Shown here: piece after piece, positions 59,347 through 64,000 of the stretch
Position numbering within the stretch: position 1 is the stretch's first letter
How the letters are laid out: each line of letters starts with the position of its first letter
Assembly: GCA_043803805.1 (NCBI GenBank)
Contig: JAZDJP010000097.1
Location: 1 to 64,000, forward strand
Length of the DNA stretch: 64,000 nt
Direction: 5' to 3'
Source of the DNA: JAZDJP01 sp043803805
GTDB lineage: Bacteria; Planctomycetota; JAZDJP01
The notes under the pieces: model-generated
Told to the model about the DNA's origin: nothing
Databases searched by the model: none
Seen by the model: only the letters and a program-made list of their open reading frames with translations
Position numbers and translations under genes: made by a program

Positions 59347-60023
59347 AAACGGGCCACCTGACGGAAAAGCAGTCCGGGGAGTTGAAGGACGATGGCGGGA
59401 GCGTCATCAAATCCGCCCGGGAGAAGGCGTTGGAACGTGCGACAACCGTTCCTGAAGGAGTCCCCACCACGCCGCCCGATGCGACCGGTTCCGTCGGTCA
59501 GGAGGCCGACGAACTCCGGGAAAAGGCCGCGGAACGTGATGAGCTTGTGGACCAGATTCAGCGCCTCCAGGCAGAATTTCAAAACTACCGGAAACGCGTC
59601 CTGCGGGAACGCGAGGATCTGGCCGTCCAGGCCAACCGTTTGCTGATTGACAAAATCCTCGTATGGGTGGATCATTTCAAAATGGCCCTTCATTCCGCGA
59701 AGAGCCCGAAGGATTTTGATTCGCTTCTGGCAGGGCTTCGTGTTACGGATGGGGAGATCGGCAAGACCCTTGCCGAGGCCGGGGTTACTGTGATCGAGGC
59801 GGCGGGGAAACCCTTCGACCCGGCCTTGCACGAAGCCGTTTTTGAGGAGGTGGATGCCGCTCTTCCTGATCGCACGGTGAAGGAGGAGCTCCAAAAGGGA
59901 TATCTGCTGGGAGGCGTGGTGTTGAGGCCGGTCCGTGTCAAGGTGTCTCGCCGGCCGGCGCAGGCGGAGGACGGTCCGGCGCCGTCCGTGGGCGGGGTGG
60001 GGAAGCCGTCGGACGGATCGTGA
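59343..60023 (+). CDS. grpE: Nucleotide exchange factor GrpE
   Basis: A 226-aa DnaK nucleotide exchange factor. A disordered N terminus (1-50) is followed by a long helix with ERDELVDQIQRLQAEFQNYRKRVLRER and the beta domain containing VIEAAGKPFDPALHEAVFE and GYLLGGVVLRPVRVKVSRR. The order dnaJ-grpE is the reverse of many genomes. It overlaps dnaJ by four bases and is 12 bases from the next gene. Confidence 0.95.
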   Translation: MKTGHLTEKQSGELKDDGGSVIKSAREKALERATTVPEGVPTTPPDATGSVGQEADELREKAAERDELVDQIQRLQAEFQNYRKRVLREREDLAVQANRLLIDKILVWVDHFKMALHSAKSPKDFDSLLAGLRVTDGEIGKTLAEAGVTVIEAAGKPFDPALHEAVFEEVDAALPDRTVKEELQKGYLLGGVVLRPVRVKVSRRPAQAEDGPAPSVGGVGKPSDGS

Positions 60024-60035
60024 AGGAGCAGGGTC

Positions 60036-60320
60036 ATGCCGACATACGATTATGAATGCCAGGCCTGCGGGCACTGCTTTGAACGGTTTCAGCCGATTTC
60101 CGGGAAACACATCTCCATGTGCGTGAAATGCGGCAGGAAACGCGCCAAGCGGTTGATCGGGACCGGGGTGGGCCTCATTTTCAAGGGGAGCGGGTTCTAC
60201 ATCACGGATTACAAACACAAGGGAATCCCGAACGGGGGTGCGATCTCCTCCGACGCGAAAGATCCGGGAAAATCCAAGGATGCGAAGACCGCCAAGGATA
60301 CGCCCGCCAGGAAGGATTAG
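60036..60320 (+). CDS. FmdB-family zinc-ribbon protein
   Basis: A 94-aa small zinc-ribbon protein. MPTYDYECQACGHCFE and CVKCGRKRAKRLIG supply the two CxxC pairs, and the GVGLIFKGSGFYITDYK segment is characteristic of FmdB-type regulators. The C terminus is Lys/Asp-rich and disordered. The role of the family is poorly known; some members act as regulatory proteins. It sits 12 bases after grpE with AAGGAGCAGG upstream, so it belongs to the chaperone operon. Confidence 0.9.
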   Translation: MPTYDYECQACGHCFERFQPISGKHISMCVKCGRKRAKRLIGTGVGLIFKGSGFYITDYKHKGIPNGGAISSDAKDPGKSKDAKTAKDTPARKD

Positions 60321-60345
60321 CATTTCCTCCCGACCGCGAGGCTGG

Positions 60346-60378
60346 TATAATCCCGCCAAATGACGATTTTCCGGAGGA
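60346..60378 (+). promoter_or_regulatory. Extended -10 promoter with short leader
   Basis: TGG-TATAAT (hexamer 60346-60351) predicts initiation near 60358. The leader contains an ATG at 60360 that opens an 8-codon frame ending at the next gene's start (ATCTCATGA), and GGAGG (60374-60378) serves the ATG at 60383. The tiny frame could couple translation but may be accidental. Confidence 0.5.
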
Positions 60379-60382
60379 TCTC

Positions 60383-61483
60383 ATGAAGGAAGGTGGATCG
60401 TCCATGACGGATCTGTTCAAGGCGTTTCGCATCACCCTTGATATCCGCAAGATTCTCCTCGCTTTCTCCGGCGGGCTCCTTGCCGCCGGCGGAGCCCAGG
60501 CCATTCTTCTGGTGGTGAAAAGATTGGCCGGGCAGGATTTGTCGCTTCCGGGGTATGGGTTCCACGCGGTCAGGCGTCTGGGATGGGAATTATTGCATCA
60601 CCCTGCGGCCGTGCCCGGTGAAATGCTCTCCCGCTGGGCGACATTGATGCCGGATCGCCGGGCGGCGCTTTTCCTTCTATACGGGATTGCCCTGCCGGTC
60701 TGGGCCTGGTTTGTGTGGGCCTATTTCGGGGGAGCCATCTGTCGCATTGCGGCCCTCGAATTTTCTCAGGAGGACCGGATTGAACTCAAGAAGGCCCTTG
60801 CCTATGCGGGGAAGCACTACCGATCCTTCCTCTGGCCGCCGCTGGCAGTTGCGTTCATCGCGCTCGCGTTTTTCTTCGGAATTCTGGCCATCGGGTGGAT
60901 CGGTCGAATCTGGTTTGTGGGAAAAGTTGTTGCCGGGGTGCTCTTCCCCCTGGCGCTCGCGGCGGGGCTTGTGATTGCCGTTCTCATCGTTGGCGGGGTG
61001 GCGGGATTCCCGCTCATGGCGCCAGCGGTCGCCGTGGAGGGAACGGACAGCTTTGACGCGGTAAGTCGAGCCTTCAATTATTTTTACAACCGTCCCTGGC
61101 GACTTTTATTTTCGTATGTTCTTGCCGGGATCTACGGGATTGTCTCCGTTGCGACGGTGGCGATTTTCGCGACCATGGCCGGATCGATCGCTTACGCCGG
61201 GCTCAAGGCGGGCATGGGCGGGACGGCGGGGATTCTGAGGGACTACGTCGCGGGCGGAGTTGTGCTGGCGGATCTGCCAAGCTTCTCGACCCAGGTGGCG
61301 GCGGTCCTCGTTTATGCCGCGGTATTCCTCTTGAAGGGGGCGGTGTGCTCGTATGGCGTCGCCTACTTTTTTGTGGCGGCAACTCTGGTTTATTTCTCCC
61401 TCAGGGAATCGGTGGACGGCATGTCTCCGGACGAGATTTATGAGGAAAAGGAAGTCGCTGCCACCGAGCCCCCCGCGAGCTGA
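60383..61483 (+). CDS. Polytopic membrane protein, function unknown
   Basis: A 366-aa integral membrane protein with about seven hydrophobic segments, for example ILLAFSGGLLAAGGAQAIL, ALFLLYGIALPVWAWFVW, AGLVIAVLIVGGVAGFPLM and AAVLVYAAVFLLKGAV. A cytoplasmic loop with ALEFSQEDRIELKKALAYA precedes the third segment. The C terminus is acidic. Similar proteins recur in planctomycete-like genomes as hypothetical membrane proteins. The start follows GGAGG at 60374. It lies between the chaperone operon and der. Confidence 0.7.
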   Translation: MKEGGSSMTDLFKAFRITLDIRKILLAFSGGLLAAGGAQAILLVVKRLAGQDLSLPGYGFHAVRRLGWELLHHPAAVPGEMLSRWATLMPDRRAALFLLYGIALPVWAWFVWAYFGGAICRIAALEFSQEDRIELKKALAYAGKHYRSFLWPPLAVAFIALAFFFGILAIGWIGRIWFVGKVVAGVLFPLALAAGLVIAVLIVGGVAGFPLMAPAVAVEGTDSFDAVSRAFNYFYNRPWRLLFSYVLAGIYGIVSVATVAIFATMAGSIAYAGLKAGMGGTAGILRDYVAGGVVLADLPSFSTQVAAVLVYAAVFLLKGAVCSYGVAYFFVAATLVYFSLRESVDGMSPDEIYEEKEVAATEPPAS

Positions 61484-61520
61484 TCGGCTGCCATGGAGCG
61501 CCGGTAGAAAAGCGGTTTCC

Positions 61521-62837
61521 ATGTCCGTCCCGTCCGTCGTTATTGTCGGCCGACCCAATGTCGGGAAATCGGCCCTCTTCAACCGTTTGACCGGGCGTCG
61601 GATCGCCATCGTGGACCCCATGGCGGGCGTCACGCGGGACCGCCTGTCCGCCATGGTTCGGCACGAGGGCGTTGTCTTCGAGCTTGTTGACACGGGGGGG
61701 ATGGGGATCAAGGACTCGGATGGTTTGACGGCGGACATTGAGCGTCAGATTCATCACGCCATTGCCCGCGCCACCCTCATCGTGTTCGTCGTGGACGTTC
61801 GTGACGGCCCGGTTCCACTCGACAATTATGTATCCCAGCGGCTCCGCAAGATCGGGATTCCAGTTATCCTCGTGGTCAATAAGTGCGACACCGCCGCCTG
61901 GCAATCCCGCGCATCCGATTTCTTCTCACTTGGCTGGGGCGAGCCCTTCCCGATGGCATCGCTGGCCGGATTCGGCCGCACGGATCTTCTTGACCGCATC
62001 CGATCGATCCTGCCGGTGAACGTCACGGGGGAGCCGGTCCCGCCGATGCTTCATCTGGCGGTGGTTGGACATCGGAATGCCGGCAAATCCACGTACGTCA
62101 ACGCCCTGGCGGGTGAGGAACGCGTTATTGTGTCGGAGGTCCCCGGGACCACCCGGGACAGCGTGGATTGCGTCGTCCAAAAGGATGATCGATCCTACGT
62201 CATCGTGGATACGCCGGGCATGCGCCGGCGTCGCGAGGCCGATCATCGTGTGGAAGTCTTCGGTCAACTGCGGACCGAGAATGCCATCCGCCGGGCGGAT
62301 GTGGTGCTCTTTCTCCTGGACGCGGCTCTCGAAGTGTCCGAGGTGGACAAGCGGATCGGGAGTATGATTTTGGAGAGCGGAAAGCCGGTCATTGTCGGCA
62401 TCAATAAAATCGATCTTATCCGCGACCCTGCGGCGGTGGAGAAGCGCTATCGCAACTATTTGGACAGCGTCCTTCCAGGACTGCCGTTCGCCCCGCGCCT
62501 CCTTCTTTCCGCCAAGACGGGGAAACACGTCTGGGAGGCGTTGCCGCTGGCCGAGACTCTCGCGGCCGAGACGCGGATCACCGTCCCGACGGCGGAACTC
62601 AATCGTCTGGTCGAGGAATACCTTTCACCCGTCAGCCCCCAGGGACGTCCGTCACGCGCGCCAAGAATCTATTATGCCACCCAGACGGGACAGGCCCCGC
62701 CGACGTTCGCGTTCTTTGTGAATGACCCCGCCCTTTTCCGGCCGTCCCATCGCCGGACGCTGCTTTCCATCCTTCGAGATCATCTTCCCTGCCGGCAGGT
62801 TCCCATCGAGGTTCATTATCGAAAACGCCGAAAGTGA
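61521..62837 (+). CDS. der: Ribosome-assembly GTPase Der (EngA)
   Basis: A 438-aa tandem GTPase needed for 50S subunit assembly. Domain 1 has G1 GRPNVGKS (10-17), DTGGMG and VVNKCDT. Domain 2 has G1 GHRNAGKS, DTPGMR and GINKIDL. The C-terminal KH-like domain ends SILRDHLPCRQVPIEVHYRKR. His replaces the usual Arg in the second G1 motif, outside the phosphate-contact residues. The upstream bases show no strong Shine-Dalgarno and no -10 box, so it may be read from the preceding gene. Confidence 0.96.
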   Translation: MSVPSVVIVGRPNVGKSALFNRLTGRRIAIVDPMAGVTRDRLSAMVRHEGVVFELVDTGGMGIKDSDGLTADIERQIHHAIARATLIVFVVDVRDGPVPLDNYVSQRLRKIGIPVILVVNKCDTAAWQSRASDFFSLGWGEPFPMASLAGFGRTDLLDRIRSILPVNVTGEPVPPMLHLAVVGHRNAGKSTYVNALAGEERVIVSEVPGTTRDSVDCVVQKDDRSYVIVDTPGMRRRREADHRVEVFGQLRTENAIRRADVVLFLLDAALEVSEVDKRIGSMILESGKPVIVGINKIDLIRDPAAVEKRYRNYLDSVLPGLPFAPRLLLSAKTGKHVWEALPLAETLAAETRITVPTAELNRLVEEYLSPVSPQGRPSRAPRIYYATQTGQAPPTFAFFVNDPALFRPSHRRTLLSILRDHLPCRQVPIEVHYRKRRK

Positions 62838-62877
62838 ATGACGTGTCGGGGAATCTGGTTTGTGGTTGTCGTGCTGA

Positions 62878-62889
62878 TATAATAACATC
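62878..62889 (+). promoter_or_regulatory. Leaderless extended -10 box of sucC
   Basis: TGA-TATAAT (hexamer 62878-62883) is followed by six bases and the ATG at 62890, placing predicted initiation on the start codon. Confidence 0.7.
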
Positions 62890-64000
62890 ATGAAGGTTCA
62901 TGAATATCAGGCCAAGGATATTTTCCGGCGGCGGGGGATCCCTGTTCCGAAAGGATATGTGGCTGAAACCCCGGGCGAGGTGCGCCGGGCCTTTCTGGAT
63001 CTCGGCGGCGGTGAGGCCGCCGTCAAAGCCCAGATTCATTCCGGAGGACGGGGGAAGGCGGGAGGGGTTCGGATCGTGTCGTCGCCCGATGCGGCGGAGG
63101 AGGCGGGGAAGGCCATCCTTGGGATGCGCCTGGTGACAACCCAGACCGGTCCGGCGGGAAAAATCGTCCGCCGGGTACTCGTCGAGAAATCTCCGGTCAT
63201 TTCCCGGGAATATTATGCCGGGGTGGTTGTGGATCGAACCCGGGGCTCCTGTGTTCTCATGGCAAGCGCCGGGGGTGGGATCGACATCGAAGAGGTCGCC
63301 CGCCGGAATCCCGCTGCGATCTTCCGGGAATATTTCGGTCCCGATTCCGGAATTCGAACCTTCCAGGTTCTTCGTCTCGTTCGGGCTCTTGGCGTGGCGC
63401 CCGCCGCGCGGACGCTTTTTGATTCCGTGTTTAAGGCGCTTTGCCGGATATTCGTGGAAAATCATCTGACGCTGGTTGAAATCAACCCGTTGGTGTTGAC
63501 GGCCGACGGGACGGTGGTGGCGCTTGACGGGAAGGTGGATGTGGACGACAACGCCCTTTTTCTTGTTCCCGATGTCGTCGCACTTCGGGATGAGACGGAA
63601 GAGGATCCCCTTGAAGTTGAGGCGGGAAGTCATCATCTCAATTACATCCGTCTCGACGGGGAAATCGGATGTCTCGTAAACGGGGCCGGGCTTGCCATGG
63701 CCACCATGGATGCCATCCAGATGGCGGGGGGGAGGCCAGCCAACTTCCTGGACGTGGGTGGGGGGGCGTCTCGTGAAAGTGTTTCGGCCGCTTTTCGAAT
63801 CATTCTTTCAGATTCCCATGTGAAGGGAATTCTCGTGAACATCTTCGGTGGTATCGTTCAGTGTGACACGATCGCCCGGGGTATTGTGGAGGCGGTTCGC
63901 GATACAAAGTTGGCGACACCCCTCGTTGTCCGCCTCGAGGGAACCAATGTCGAGGACGGGCGGAAAATCCTTGCAGAGTCGCGGATTCCCGTTGTGAGTG
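62890..64000 (+). CDS. sucC: Succinate-CoA ligase beta subunit (cut by window edge)
   Basis: The first 370 codons of SucC, the ADP- or GDP-binding subunit of succinyl-CoA synthetase in the TCA cycle. MKVHEYQAKDIFRRRGIPVP and VKAQIHSGGRGKAGGV give the ATP-grasp start, LVEINPLVLTADG the metal-binding region, and NFLDVGGGASRE with ILVNIFGGIVQCDTIARGI the CoA ligase domain. About 20 residues are missing at the right edge. The gene is leaderless by its promoter. sucD would be expected just downstream. Confidence 0.95.
   Translation, partial: MKVHEYQAKDIFRRRGIPVPKGYVAETPGEVRRAFLDLGGGEAAVKAQIHSGGRGKAGGVRIVSSPDAAEEAGKAILGMRLVTTQTGPAGKIVRRVLVEKSPVISREYYAGVVVDRTRGSCVLMASAGGGIDIEEVARRNPAAIFREYFGPDSGIRTFQVLRLVRALGVAPAARTLFDSVFKALCRIFVENHLTLVEINPLVLTADGTVVALDGKVDVDDNALFLVPDVVALRDETEEDPLEVEAGSHHLNYIRLDGEIGCLVNGAGLAMATMDAIQMAGGRPANFLDVGGGASRESVSAAFRIILSDSHVKGILVNIFGGIVQCDTIARGIVEAVRDTKLATPLVVRLEGTNVEDGRKILAESRIPVVS

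Noticed and set aside
1..64000. CRISPR arrays, tRNA or rRNA genes
   Set aside because: No regularly spaced direct repeats of 24-40 bp beyond the two-unit tandem at 35977, and no cloverleaf or rRNA-like stretch, was found by eye.

Overview
The window is 64 kb of GC-rich, gene-dense bacterial chromosome with no tRNA, rRNA or CRISPR array that I can see. Housekeeping genes (mnmG, gltX, bioB, smc, nrdR, der, sucC, groE, dnaJ, grpE) are mixed with large carbohydrate-active proteins, a flagellin, an RHS toxin locus and several palindromic repeat families. The order groEL-groES-groEL-dnaJ-grpE, the pyrophosphate-type phosphofructokinase, the DUF5107 and URO-D-family proteins and the abundance of sugar genes fit the PVC group (Planctomycetota, Lentisphaerota, Kiritimatiellota, Omnitrophota and relatives). 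I cannot assign a phylum from the sequence alone.

Layout. 1-2375 (minus strand): the tip of a probable IS66-type transposase, a DUF5107 protein and its PocR/AraC regulator. 2497-10542 (plus): a sugar operon with a PIG-L deacetylase, a Gfo/Idh/MocA oxidoreductase, a TIM-barrel glycosidase-like protein, a DegT aminotransferase and an (alpha/alpha)6 glycosidase-like protein. 10545-21319: cstA, a membrane protein, bioB plus a cobalamin adenosyltransferase, an isochorismatase relative, mnmG, a URO-D-family protein, a flavin reductase and a flagellin. 21526-28568: another glycosidase-like protein, an unusual gltX, a three-gene envelope operon, PPi-PFK and hicAB. 28659-39814: an RHS locus with one full-length RHS protein, one displaced RHS cassette, two candidate immunity genes and an RHS relic. 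39811-46480: TatD-like hydrolase, nrdR, a degenerate NrdD and smc. 46529-54254: a seven-gene, tightly overlapping glycan assembly cluster. 54442-64000: the chaperone operon, a membrane protein, der and the start of sucC.

Four features stand out. (1) A small inverted-repeat element occurs at least twice, with a probable third relative. Its internal stems keep pairing through five compensatory base-pair changes. One copy has landed in codon 2 of the Gfo/Idh gene without breaking the frame, so the empty site can be rebuilt exactly. (2) Seven genes carry a sigma70-type -10 box 6 to 8 nt before the start codon, which points to widespread leaderless transcripts. (3) The second GroEL has lost the residue equivalent to the catalytic Asp398 while its partner, which has a ten-fold GGM tail, keeps it. 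(4) gltX carries an in-frame low-complexity repeat directly after its KMSKR signature. The RHS locus adds a displaced tip with an HExxH metallopeptidase motif and an adjacent candidate immunity gene.
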